Source: CAZHTS01 sp964535315 (GTDB lineage: Bacteria; Chloroflexota; Anaerolineae; Anaerolineales; Anaerolineaceae). Taken from it: DNA of 17,660 nt. Below the pieces are notes generated by a model. That model was not told where the DNA came from, searched no databases, and saw nothing but the letters and a program-made list of their open reading frames with translations. Position 1 is the first letter of the stretch, and each line of letters opens with the position of its first letter. The DNA is taken from contig CAZHTS010000092.1 in the NCBI GenBank assembly GCA_964535315.1, positions 1 to 17,660 on the forward strand. Reading direction: 5' to 3'. Below are positions 1 through 6,722 of the stretch, piece after piece. Position numbers and translations under genes: made by a program.

Positions 1-9
1 TCTCCCGTA

Positions 10-31
10 GGGGTACCCCTTGTGGGTACCC
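10..31. repeat. Paired GGGTACCC palindromes
   Basis: Two self-complementary octamers (within GGGGTACCCC at 10-19, and GGGTACCC at 24-31) lie 4 nt apart at the window edge. They sit at the left end of a repeat-derived intergenic stretch and may belong to the next repeat outside the window. I see no coding potential that I trust in 1-343. Confidence 0.4.
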
Positions 32-86
32 AATCCTGACGAATCGTCTATTTTCGTCTTTCGGGGTGCCGCCCTCCGCATGGCCT

Positions 87-268
87 TCTGTCCTGAAAAT
101 AGGCCCTTCTGGCATGGCCCCGGCCTTGTAACGTCCCGCAAATGGCCCTTTCCCCGGTCAGATACGACGCGCCGGATAGGAAGAGAGAATTTGTTTGTTG
201 ATGATTTCGTGCGCATCAGAATGCGCACGAAATCATAGCCCTTTTCCAGAGCCGCCCCGGCGGCGCAG
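87..268 (+). repeat. CAGA-loop palindromic element, copy 1
   Basis: The element begins with a 20-nt module, TCTGTCCTGAAAATAGGCCC (87-106), found again at 4159-4178 and nearly so at 11035-11054. It continues through a segment whose reverse complement is recognisable at about 1945-1985. It is centred on a perfect 16-bp stem: ATGATTTCGTGCGCAT (201-216), loop CAGA (217-220), exact complement 221-236. The tail CTTTTCCAGA (241-250) plus a CCGG-rich stretch is shared with the copies near 4440 and 11331. No ORF here resembles a protein; it is interpreted as a non-autonomous interspersed repeat. Confidence 0.75.
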
Positions 269-269
269 G

Positions 270-314
270 CTGTCTACTGTCTACTTGCTACTGTCTACTT
301 TCTACTGTCTACTT
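270..314 (+). repeat. CTGTCTACT degenerate tandem repeat
   Basis: Irregular repetition of CTGTCTACT and CTACTT units follows the tail of the palindromic element directly. The same array, in the same position after an element tail, occurs at 11518-11547. Both arrays lie just upstream of a promoter with no untranslated leader, so the block is probably part of the mobile or repeat unit rather than a gene-specific operator. Confidence 0.65.
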
Positions 315-323
315 CCCATCCCG

Positions 324-352
324 TTTTACGTCCCCCTCAATTCATGTATAAT
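324..352 (+). promoter_or_regulatory. Sigma70-like promoter of the rtcB-like gene (leaderless)
   Basis: A perfect -10 hexamer TATAAT (347-352) has a TG dinucleotide just upstream. TTTTAC (324-329) is a weak -35 candidate at a 17-nt spacing. Transcription would start around 358-360, at the ATG at 359, and no Shine-Dalgarno sequence is visible. This argues for a leaderless mRNA and against the in-frame ATG at 344, which would lie upstream of the transcript start. Confidence 0.6.
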
Positions 353-358
353 ACCCCC

Positions 359-1858
359 ATGCCAAAAATCAAAACCCTTTCCCGCCTCAACGACTATCAA
401 CTGACCCTGCCGGGCTACAACTTCCCGGTCTCGATTTTCGCCAACGCGGACGTCCCCATCGAAAAAGAAGCCGTGGAAGAACTGCAAACCCTCCTGGAAC
501 TGGACCAGACCGTCGAAACCCTGAAAAAGGAAGGCGCCCTCCCCTCCTCCGCCGCCATCGAGCAGCTCTCCATCTCTCCCGACTTCCATAAAAACCTGGG
601 AATTCCCGTAGGAACCAGCATCAAAACACGCGACTTCATCATCCCCCAGGCCGTCGGCAAAGATATCGGCTGCGGCATGCAATTGATCGCCACCAGCCTC
701 AGCTATAACGACATCGCCGCCGCCGAAACTAAAAACAAACTGGAAAAACTCCTGCGCTATATCTTCTTCCAGGGCGGACGGCAGCTCCTCACCAGCCGGG
801 AACAGCGCGCCGCGATCCTGAAATCCGGCACCGACGGCCTCTACAAAACCGCCAATCCCAACGAAGGACTCTGGCAGGAAATCAATCAGCTCACCGCCCG
901 CCAAAACCTCCACTCCGTCCGCAACCATCACACGGTCGAAACCCTGAATCCGGTCTTCGACAGCTACATCAACGGCGCCGCCGAACTGAGCTATGACAGC
1001 CAGCTCGGCAGCATCGGCGGCGGCAACCACTTCGTCGAACTGCAATACATCAAAAAGATCCACCGCAAAGACATCGCCTACCAGCTGGGCCTGAAAGAAA
1101 ACCAGCTCCTGGTCATGGCTCACTCCGGCTCCTTGAACTTCGGACAGCTCGTCAACGCTTATATCCTCGAAAAACTCAAGGCCGCCTACCCCAAAGCCCT
1201 GCGCCATCCCCAAAACGGCATCTACGCCTTGAGCCGGGAACAGGGCCCGCTCTACACCGACTACTGGAACCTGATGCTCACCGCCTACAACTTCTCGGTC
1301 GTCAACCGCATCATCCTGAGCCAGATGGTCGTGAAAGCCCTGAAAGAACTCCTGTCCACGTCCGTCAGCGCCGGCTTGATCTATGACGCGCCCCACAACC
1401 TGATCTGGGACCAGAACGATACCTTCCTGCACCGCAAAGGAACCACGCCGGCCCAGGGATTCGAACCGATGCAGAACACACCCTACGCCTATTTCGGCGA
1501 ACCGGTCATCATCCCCGGCTCGATGGGCTCATCCAGTTACCTCTTGATCGGCAAAGGCAATCCGGCCGCTCTGGAAAGCGCCAGCCACGGCGCCGGACGC
1601 GTCCTCTCCCGCGGCGGCGCCATGAAAGCCGGCGACGAAGCTCTGGAGAAATTCCTCAGCGAATTCAAAGTGGTCACGCCGGTCGATCCCACCACCTTGA
1701 TGGGCCGCCGCGACATCCTGGAGGAATGGAAAACCAACCTGAAACAGGAAGCGCCCTTCGCCTATAAAGACATCACCCCCATCATCGAAACCATCCGGGC
1801 CGCCGGCATCGCCGACCCCGTAATTGAACTCTATCCCGTCATGACCATCAAGGGATAA
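359..1858 (+). CDS. rtcB: RtcB-family RNA ligase
   Basis: The product resembles RtcB, the Mn2+/GTP-dependent ligase that joins 2',3'-cyclic-phosphate or 3'-phosphate RNA ends to 5'-OH ends in tRNA splicing and RNA repair. Family signatures appear in order: GKDIGCGM (metal-binding Asp and Cys, residues 102 and 105 counted from the 359 start), GGGNHF (Asn-His, 223-224), AHSGS (His 255), APHN (His 346), HRKGTTPA, PGSMGSSSY, and SHGAGRVLSR with the His that is guanylylated in RtcB (410). The penultimate Lys of the terminal IKG matches the family's C-terminal lysine. Length (499 aa) is normal. Several motifs diverge: HSGSLNFG replaces the usual HSGSRGLG, DAPHN the usual SHN-type motif, and Ser replaces the Cys before HGAGR. 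The start at 359 is chosen because a -10 box ends 6 nt upstream; an in-frame ATG at 344 overlaps that promoter. No archease partner or RNA cyclase is adjacent, so its RNA substrate is unknown. Confidence 0.9.
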   Translation: MPKIKTLSRLNDYQLTLPGYNFPVSIFANADVPIEKEAVEELQTLLELDQTVETLKKEGALPSSAAIEQLSISPDFHKNLGIPVGTSIKTRDFIIPQAVGKDIGCGMQLIATSLSYNDIAAAETKNKLEKLLRYIFFQGGRQLLTSREQRAAILKSGTDGLYKTANPNEGLWQEINQLTARQNLHSVRNHHTVETLNPVFDSYINGAAELSYDSQLGSIGGGNHFVELQYIKKIHRKDIAYQLGLKENQLLVMAHSGSLNFGQLVNAYILEKLKAAYPKALRHPQNGIYALSREQGPLYTDYWNLMLTAYNFSVVNRIILSQMVVKALKELLSTSVSAGLIYDAPHNLIWDQNDTFLHRKGTTPAQGFEPMQNTPYAYFGEPVIIPGSMGSSSYLLIGKGNPAALESASHGAGRVLSRGGAMKAGDEALEKFLSEFKVVTPVDPTTLMGRRDILEEWKTNLKQEAPFAYKDITPIIETIRAAGIADPVIELYPVMTIKG

Positions 1859-1863
1859 CACCC

Positions 1864-1985
1864 GTATTTTCGCGGGCTTAAAGACTATGTTTTCGCGGGC
1901 TTTCTGAAGCCCGCGAAAACATAAACAAAAAACTCTTCCCATCCCGCGCGTCGGTATTTACCGGGCAAAAGCCCTTTGCGGGACG
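1864..1985 (-). repeat. CAGA-loop palindromic element, copy 2 (inverted)
   Basis: A perfect 17-bp stem, TATGTTTTCGCGGGCTT (1886-1902) and complement 1907-1923, is closed by TCTG, the inverse of CAGA. The flank AACTCTTCCCATCC...CGCGCG and the following CGTCGGTATTT...GGGACGG are the reverse complement of the left flank of copy 1. An additional, slightly shortened arm, TATTTTCGCGGGCTT (1865-1879), lies 6 nt before the main hairpin and 6 nt after the rtcB stop. The hairpin could end rtcB transcription, but no T-run follows on the plus strand. Confidence 0.75.
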
Positions 1986-2022
1986 GAAAAAACACATAAA
2001 ACCCGAATAAAAATCTGACCCA

Positions 2023-2036
2023 ACGGAGGTGCCTCC
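2023..2036 (+). promoter_or_regulatory. Ribosome binding site of gnd
   Basis: ACGGAGGT (2023-2030) lies 6 nt before the ATG and fixes the start at 2037. The following CTCC (2033-2036) can pair with GGAG (2025-2028) around a GTGC loop, a very short hairpin that might mildly hide the site; that pairing is speculative. Confidence 0.6.
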
Positions 2037-3446
2037 ATGAATTCGACCCCTCGAACTGCCGACTTCGGCCTGATCGGACTGGGCGTCATGGGCAAAAACC
2101 TCGCCCTGAACTTCTGCGACCACGGGTACCGCATTGCCGGCTACGATGTCAACCCCCAACAGACCGGTGCCTTTCTCGCCGCAGCCGGCCCCGACAGCAT
2201 CGGCTGCGCCACGCCCGAAGAACTGGTCCACGCCTTGAAACGTCCCCGGCAAATGCTCTTTCTCGTACCGGCCGGCGCCCCGGTCGATGCCGTCATTGCC
2301 GCCTTCAAACCCCTGCTGGAACCCGGTGACATCCTGATCGACGGCGGCAACTCCCATTTCACCGACACCGAACGCCGCAGCACCGCCCTCGAAAGCGCCG
2401 GCATCCACTTCATCGGCATGGGCATCAGCGGTGGCGAGACCGGCGCCCGCCACGGCCCCTCCCTCATGCCCGGCGGCCCCCTGCCTGCATGGGAAGAACT
2501 CCGCCCCCTCCTCGAAGCCGTCTCGGCCAAAGTCAACGCCCAGCCCTGCGTCGCCTACATGGGACCCCACGGCGCCGGCCACTATGTCAAAATGGTTCAC
2601 AACGGCATCGAATATGCCGACATGCAGCTCATCGCTGAGACCTACGACCTGCTCCACCGCGGCCTGGAACTCTCCACCGCCGAACTCGCCGACATCTTCG
2701 GCCATTGGAACCAGGGCCCACTGGAATCCTACCTTATCGAAATCACCCGCGACATCCTCAGCCATCAGGATGCCGGGACCGGCCGGCCGCTGGTCGAACT
2801 GATCCTCGATGAAGCCCAGCAAAAAGGCACCGGCAAATGGACCTCCCAGAACGCCCTCGACATCGGCGTTCCCATTCCCACCATCAACGCCGGCGTGGAA
2901 AGCCGGCTGCTCTCTGCCCGCAAAAGTGAACGGATGGCCGCCGCCGAAACAATCTCCGGCCCGGCCCACCCATTCTCTGGGGATCGCGATCGCCTGATCA
3001 CGGCCGCGCAAGGCGCCCTCTACATGGCCAAAATCTGCGCCTATGCCCAGGGACTCGCCTTACTGAACACCGCCTCCCACGAATATGCCTACAACTTCAA
3101 CCTGCAAGAGATCGCCCGCATCTGGCGCGGCGGCTGCATCATCCGTGCCCGCCTGCTGGAAGAGATCCGCGCCGCCTGCGAACGCACCCCCTTGCTGGTC
3201 AACCTGATGCTCGACCCGGAAATCAAAATCGTCCTGGAACAGGCCCAAACCGACCTGCGGCAAATCGTCGCCGCCGCCGTCGAACTGGGCATCCCGGTAC
3301 TCGCCCACAGCGCCTCCCTGGCCTACTTCGACTCCTACCGCACCGCCCGGCTCCCCGCCAATCTGATCCAGGCCCAACGCGACTACTTCGGCGCCCACAC
3401 CTACCGCCGCACCGACCGGGACGGCATCTTCCACACTGAATGGTAA
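2037..3446 (+). CDS. gnd: 6-phosphogluconate dehydrogenase, decarboxylating
   Basis: This enzyme oxidises and decarboxylates 6-phosphogluconate to ribulose-5-phosphate with NAD(P)+ in the oxidative pentose phosphate pathway, in the cytosol. The N-terminal Rossmann domain carries GLGVMG (residues 14-19). The substrate-binding signature FIGMGISGGETGARHGP includes Ser131-Gly132-Gly133. The catalytic segment YVKMVHNGIEYADM has Lys185, Asn189 and Glu192 at the spacing expected of the family. KGTGKW and IWRGGCIIRA follow in the all-helical domain, and the protein ends with the typical RTDRDGIFHTEW tail. At 469 aa it is the usual long, dimeric type rather than the short type of about 300 aa. A strong Shine-Dalgarno precedes the ATG. 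The membrane methyltransferase gene starts 12 nt after the stop, so the two are probably co-transcribed. No zwf or pgl gene is nearby. Confidence 0.96.
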   Translation: MNSTPRTADFGLIGLGVMGKNLALNFCDHGYRIAGYDVNPQQTGAFLAAAGPDSIGCATPEELVHALKRPRQMLFLVPAGAPVDAVIAAFKPLLEPGDILIDGGNSHFTDTERRSTALESAGIHFIGMGISGGETGARHGPSLMPGGPLPAWEELRPLLEAVSAKVNAQPCVAYMGPHGAGHYVKMVHNGIEYADMQLIAETYDLLHRGLELSTAELADIFGHWNQGPLESYLIEITRDILSHQDAGTGRPLVELILDEAQQKGTGKWTSQNALDIGVPIPTINAGVESRLLSARKSERMAAAETISGPAHPFSGDRDRLITAAQGALYMAKICAYAQGLALLNTASHEYAYNFNLQEIARIWRGGCIIRARLLEEIRAACERTPLLVNLMLDPEIKIVLEQAQTDLRQIVAAAVELGIPVLAHSASLAYFDSYRTARLPANLIQAQRDYFGAHTYRRTDRDGIFHTEW

Positions 3447-3458
3447 GGATTAACCCAC

Positions 3459-4136
3459 ATGAATAAGCTCATTCCCCAAGCCCTCACCACCTTTTTTATC
3501 GGCCTGCTTATCCTGGGAGCCCTGCTCTTCCTCCCGGCCTGGACCCTCAACTACTGGCAGGCCTGGCTCTTCATCTTCGTCTTCCTGATCTCCGTCAACG
3601 CAATCGGACTCTACCTTGCCATAAAAGACCCGGTACTGCTGGAACGCCGCAAAAAGTTCGGCCCTGCCCAGGAACAATCGCCGACGCAAAAGATCGCCAT
3701 CTCCATGGGCATCCTGACCATCCTCAGCATGTTTGTCTTCTGCGCCCTCTCCCATCGCTTCAACGGGTCCCCCGTGCCGGCCGTCGTCTCCCTCATCGGA
3801 GACGGACTCGTCGCCCTGGGCCTCTACATCAACCTGATCGTCTTCAAAGCAAACAGCTACGGCGGATCGACCATTGAAACCGTCGAAGAACAACGCGTCA
3901 TCACAACCGGCCCCTACGCCCTCATCCGCCACCCCATGTACGCCGGCGTCCTCGTCATGCTCACCGGAATACCGCTGGCACTCGACGCCTGGTGGGGACT
4001 GGCAGCCCTGGCAATAGGAATCCCTGCCCTCATCGGAAGGATCCTCGACGAAGAAAAATTCCTGAAACAAAACCTGCACGGCTATGAAGAATACAGCCGG
4101 CAGGTCCGTCATCGCCTCATCCCCTACATCTGGTAA
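3459..4136 (+). CDS. Isoprenylcysteine carboxylmethyltransferase / PEMT-like membrane methyltransferase
   Basis: A 225-aa integral membrane protein with hydrophobic segments at about residues 10-30, 33-54, 79-97, 106-128 and a long C-terminal one at 162-193. The signature GPYALIRHPMYAG (151-163), the downstream acidic DEEKF, the GYEEYSRQVRHRLIPYIW end and the overall length fit the SAM-dependent ICMT/PEMT superfamily, in which the GPY.xxRHPMY segment and C-terminal helices form the cofactor pocket. Bacterial members are widespread and mostly uncharacterised; lipid or small hydrophobic acceptors are plausible, but the substrate cannot be read from sequence. AAGGA overlapping the upstream stop codon serves as a Shine-Dalgarno 9 nt before the ATG, consistent with translational linkage to gnd. 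A functional link to gnd is not obvious. Confidence 0.85.
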   Translation: MNKLIPQALTTFFIGLLILGALLFLPAWTLNYWQAWLFIFVFLISVNAIGLYLAIKDPVLLERRKKFGPAQEQSPTQKIAISMGILTILSMFVFCALSHRFNGSPVPAVVSLIGDGLVALGLYINLIVFKANSYGGSTIETVEEQRVITTGPYALIRHPMYAGVLVMLTGIPLALDAWWGLAALAIGIPALIGRILDEEKFLKQNLHGYEEYSRQVRHRLIPYIW

Positions 4137-4158
4137 ACTATCGAACCATGACAAAACA

Positions 4159-4178
4159 TCTGTCCTGAAAATAGGCCC
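4159..4178 (+). repeat. 20-nt module shared with the palindromic elements
   Basis: TCTGTCCTGAAAATAGGCCC is an exact copy of positions 87-106. A near copy lies at 11035-11054. Here it begins 22 nt after the methyltransferase stop and opens a repeat-filled gap that runs to 4857. Confidence 0.7.
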
Positions 4179-4188
4179 AGAAAAGACT

Positions 4189-4299
4189 CACCACAGATCG
4201 AAGATATTGCAAATAGACACGGAGGACACAGAGAAGAATTTAGAGAAAATCTCCTCTCTTCTTCTCTGTGATCTCTGTGATCTCTGCGCCTCTATGGTG
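4189..4299. repeat. Palindromic MITE-like repeat of the 'CACAGAG...CTCTGTG' type
   Basis: The segment opens with CACCACAGA and ends with CTATGGTG. Inside, GGACACAGAGAAGAA faces TTCTTCTCTGTGATC, forming a long imperfect inverted repeat of about 111 bp. Similar 'accacagagac...gtctctgtggt' palindromes are dispersed in genomes of several unrelated bacterial phyla. No ORF is credible across it. Confidence 0.65.
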
Positions 4300-4365
4300 A
4301 AATCTCTTCTCTTGTTCATCCTTCTTGGAAAATCACCCGCACCTGTCACTTTCCTCCTACGATCC

Positions 4366-4472
4366 ACCGCGCAGGATGGGAAGAGAGTTTTTTTGTTTAT
4401 GTTTTGGTGCGCCTCAGAAGGCGCACCAAAACATAGCTCTTTTCCAGAATTGTCCCGGCGACGCACCTTCTT
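4366..4472 (+). repeat. CAGA-loop palindromic element, copy 3
   Basis: CGCGCAGGATGGGAAGAGAG and a T-rich stretch lead into a perfect 17-bp stem, TATGTTTTGGTGCGCCT (4398-4414), loop CAGA (4415-4418), complement 4419-4435. The CTTTTCCAGA tail and CCCGGCGACGC follow, as in the copies at 201 and 11291. The stem differs from the other copies but remains fully paired. Confidence 0.75.
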
Positions 4473-4565
4473 CCCCCTCTCCCTCCCGCATCGCTCGCAG
4501 TTGTACCCCAAAACGCGTCCACTCGAATCGCGTCGCTGCTTAACAACAAAACATGGGAGAGGGGG
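4473..4565. mobile_element. C/G-rich inverted-repeat insert A (~93 bp)
   Basis: Perfect 11-bp inverted ends CCCCCTCTCCC (4473-4483) and GGGAGAGGGGG (4555-4565) enclose a core containing CCACTCGAATCGCGTCG and TTAACAACAAAACA. Insert B at 11373-11464 has nearly the same core and ends. It lies immediately 3' of the tail of palindromic copy 3 and is followed by a second copy of that tail. It has no coding capacity, so it would be a non-autonomous element if mobile. Confidence 0.6.
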
Positions 4566-4582
4566 ATTGAGGGGGTGAGGGC

Positions 4583-4640
4583 CGCACCAAAACATAGCTC
4601 TTTTCCAGAATCGTCCCGGCGACGCACCTTCTTCCCCCTC
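4583..4640 (+). repeat. Second right-arm-plus-tail copy of palindromic element 3
   Basis: This 58-bp stretch repeats 4422-4479 with a single visible mismatch: the right stem arm CGCACCAAAACATA, the CTTTTCCAGA tail, CCCGGCGACGC and TTCTTCCCCCTC. It lacks the left arm, so it cannot form the hairpin by itself. Positions 4641-4780 beyond it contain a G-rich then C-rich stretch (about 4702-4745) but nothing coding that I can support. Confidence 0.7.
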
Positions 4641-4787
4641 ATCTCCATGCCGGCCGCGTATCCTTACAAAGAATCTCCTGAAAGCGCGCCGCTCCCGTAC
4701 AACTGCGGGGGGGAGGGCTGGAGAGGGGCCAATGCCCCCACCGCACGAAAAATATATTACCCAAGATGCGAAGATCAAAACTTGAGT

Positions 4788-4850
4788 TATAATAGACAGG
4801 GTAATCTAACCCATTCCCCATGATGATTAAACTACGCCAGCTACGGGAGG
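4788..4850 (+). promoter_or_regulatory. Promoter -10 and Shine-Dalgarno of the flavoprotein gene
   Basis: TATAAT at 4788-4793 is a consensus -10 box. No convincing -35 is seen 17 nt upstream. Transcription from about 4800 would give a leader of about 58 nt with GGGAGG at 4845-4850, 7 nt before the ATG at 4858. Confidence 0.5.
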
Positions 4851-4857
4851 CAGATCG

Positions 4858-6537
4858 ATGGCGACCTGGGACATCACGACGGGCATAATCGTTGTCGGGT
4901 CAGGTGGCGGAGGCCTCACAGCCGCCATCATCGCAAAAGACCAGGGCTGTGATGTCCTCGTCCTTGAAAAAGGCTCCGAATATGGCGGCACCACCGCCAT
5001 GTCCGGCGGCGCCCTCTGGATTCCCAACAACCATCACATGCCCGCCGCCGGCATCCCCGATTCCCCGGCCGAGGCCCTGACCTACCTGCAAGGCATCACC
5101 CGCAATCGGATTCCCGAAGAACGCCTTGCCGCCTACATTGAAAATGCCCCCGTACTCCTGCGCTATCTGGAAGAACGCACCCCCTTAAAATTCCAAATCG
5201 TCCCCGGCTATCCCGATTACTATCCCGATCAGGCCGGCAGCCGCCCCCAGGGGGGCCGCACCCTGGAACCGCAACCCGTCGATGCCCACAAACTCGGCCG
5301 GCTGGCAGGCGACCTCCACCCATTACATCCCCAGGAACTTGCCATGGGCCGCATGATGATGACCGCCGCCGAAGCCCGCACTATGCTCTCCAGTTCACCC
5401 GAAGGCCGCAAAGCCGCCAAAAAACTCCTCAACAGCTACTTCTTCAATCCTATGCGCTTCTTCGCCCGGCGTGACACTCGCCTGACCATGGGCAACGCCC
5501 TCATCGCCGGCCTGCGGCTGGCCCTCCAGGAACGCAACATCCCGCTCTGGCTCAATACTCCGGCCCAAACCCTGGTTATCGAAGAAGGCGCCGTCGTCGG
5601 CCTGGAAGCCAGCCGTAACGGACGCACCATCCGCATCCGCGCCACCCACGGCGTGATCCTGGCCGCCGGCGGCTTTGAACGCGACCGCGAAATGCGCAAA
5701 CAGTTCCAGCGCAAACCCGTCTCCGAAACCTGGACCGCCGCCAATCTCTACAACACAGGCGATGGAATCCGCATGGGCGCCGTCGCCGGCGGATCACTCG
5801 GCCTGATGGATGAAGCCTGGTGGACCCCCACCACGCTGGTCCCCGGCAAAGCTTTCGCCTACACCATCATCCTGGAAAAAGCCCTTCCCGGCAGTATCCT
5901 CGTCAACAGCAAGGGCAAACGCTTCACCAACGAAGCCGCCCCCTACAGCGATATCGTCAATGCCATGTACGACAACAACCGCAAAGGCTCCCGCAGCATC
6001 CCCTGTTACCTCATCATGGACCAGAATTTCCGCAACCGTTACCCCCTCGGCCCTCTGATGCCCGGTGCCGTGCCCAAAAAATATATCCAGAACGGCTTCG
6101 TCAAAACCGGCCCGACCCTTGAAACTCTGGCCAAACAATGTAACGTCGATCCCTTCGGTCTGGCGGAAGAAATCCAAAAATTCAATCTCAACGCGGCCGC
6201 CGGACACGACCCCGATTTCCACCGCGGCGAAAATCCCCACGACCGTTACTATGGAGACAGTTCCATCCAACCCAACCCCTGCCTGACACCGCTCGACACT
6301 CCACCCTACTACGCCATCGAAATCGTCCCCGGTGACCTGGGCACCAAAGGCGGCCTGCTCACCAATGCCGATGGACAGGTATTGCATATAGAAGGACACC
6401 CCATGGAAGGGCTCTATGCCGTCGGCAATAACTCCGCCTCCATCATGGGACCTTCCTACGCCGGCGCCGGCGCCACCATCGGCCCCGCCCTGGTCTTCGG
6501 CTACCTCGCCGCCCGCCACGCCACCCACAAAGGATAA
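4858..6537 (+). CDS. FAD-dependent oxidoreductase, 3-ketosteroid delta1-dehydrogenase-like
   Basis: A 559-aa flavoprotein of the FAD_binding_2 (fumarate reductase/KstD) superfamily. The N-terminus holds the dinucleotide-binding motif VVGSGGGGLTAA (Gly14-Gly19) and Glu37 (VLEKGS) for the FAD ribose, then GGTTAMSGGALWIP, close to the KstD form of this region. The Tyr-rich PDYYPD (Tyr121/Tyr122) sits near where KstD has catalytic Tyr119. The C-terminal GDLGTKGG (492-499) and MGPSYAGAGATIGPA include Tyr534 and Gly538 with the same spacing as the KstD active-site Tyr487/Gly491. Family members remove hydrogens from C1-C2 of 3-ketosteroids and pass electrons to a quinone or other acceptor. No other steroid-degradation gene is in the window, so another 3-keto cyclic substrate is possible. 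No Tat or Sec signal is seen, so it is likely cytosolic. The start is supported by GGGAGG. Confidence 0.85.
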   Translation: MATWDITTGIIVVGSGGGGLTAAIIAKDQGCDVLVLEKGSEYGGTTAMSGGALWIPNNHHMPAAGIPDSPAEALTYLQGITRNRIPEERLAAYIENAPVLLRYLEERTPLKFQIVPGYPDYYPDQAGSRPQGGRTLEPQPVDAHKLGRLAGDLHPLHPQELAMGRMMMTAAEARTMLSSSPEGRKAAKKLLNSYFFNPMRFFARRDTRLTMGNALIAGLRLALQERNIPLWLNTPAQTLVIEEGAVVGLEASRNGRTIRIRATHGVILAAGGFERDREMRKQFQRKPVSETWTAANLYNTGDGIRMGAVAGGSLGLMDEAWWTPTTLVPGKAFAYTIILEKALPGSILVNSKGKRFTNEAAPYSDIVNAMYDNNRKGSRSIPCYLIMDQNFRNRYPLGPLMPGAVPKKYIQNGFVKTGPTLETLAKQCNVDPFGLAEEIQKFNLNAAAGHDPDFHRGENPHDRYYGDSSIQPNPCLTPLDTPPYYAIEIVPGDLGTKGGLLTNADGQVLHIEGHPMEGLYAVGNNSASIMGPSYAGAGATIGPALVFGYLAARHATHKG

Positions 6538-6552
6538 ACCCTCGAAAACTGA

Positions 6553-6594
6553 AAGGAGGATTTGCGCGCCTTCTGAGGCGTGCAAATCCTCCTT
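6553..6594 (-). repeat. TCTG-loop hairpin, copy 4 (inverted, stem only)
   Basis: A 19-bp stem, AAGGAGGATTTGCGCGCCT (6553-6571) with partner 6576-6594, has one G-T pair and is closed by TCTG. The loop matches the inverted palindromic elements, but the conserved flanks are missing. It begins 15 nt after the flavoprotein stop and could act as an RNA stabiliser or weak terminator; no T-run follows. Confidence 0.6.
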
Positions 6595-6606
6595 AACAAC
6601 AATTCC

Positions 6607-6646
6607 CCCCCTTTTCCCCCAAAGACGCAGATGGGGGAAAAGGGGG
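6607..6646. repeat. C5T4C5 / G5A4G5 hairpin
   Basis: Perfect 14-bp inverted repeat CCCCCTTTTCCCCC (6607-6620) and GGGGGAAAAGGGGG (6633-6646) around a 12-nt loop. It resembles the ends of the C/G-rich inserts at 4473 and 11373 but has almost no core. It might be a deletion relic of that class, or an intrinsic structure between the two flavoenzyme genes. Confidence 0.6.
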
Positions 6647-6722
6647 ACAGGGGGGATAAGAGGGCCTATACCAGGCCTGTTTACTTTCTGCCTGTCAACT
6701 TCTTAAAAGGAGCCATCTTCCC

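Noticed and set aside
344..358. ATG at 344 as start of the rtcB-like gene
   Set aside because: It overlaps the TATAAT box at 347-352 and would not be in a transcript starting near 359. It cannot be excluded if another upstream promoter is used.
326..4154. Minus-strand ORFs of 368, 377 and 234 aa (326-1432, 1878-3011, 3450-4154)
   Set aside because: They are antisense shadows of the rtcB-like, gnd and methyltransferase genes, which have clear family motifs and start signals.
4084..4778. ORFs of 164 aa (+, 4084-4578) and 196 aa (-, 4188-4778)
   Set aside because: Both run through the MITE-like palindrome and the CAGA-loop element. Similar peptides recur wherever the repeats do, so they are translated repeat DNA rather than genes.
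5794..6585. 263-aa minus-strand ORF
   Set aside because: Antisense to the flavoprotein gene and running into the downstream hairpin; low-complexity Gly/Val composition, no family motif.
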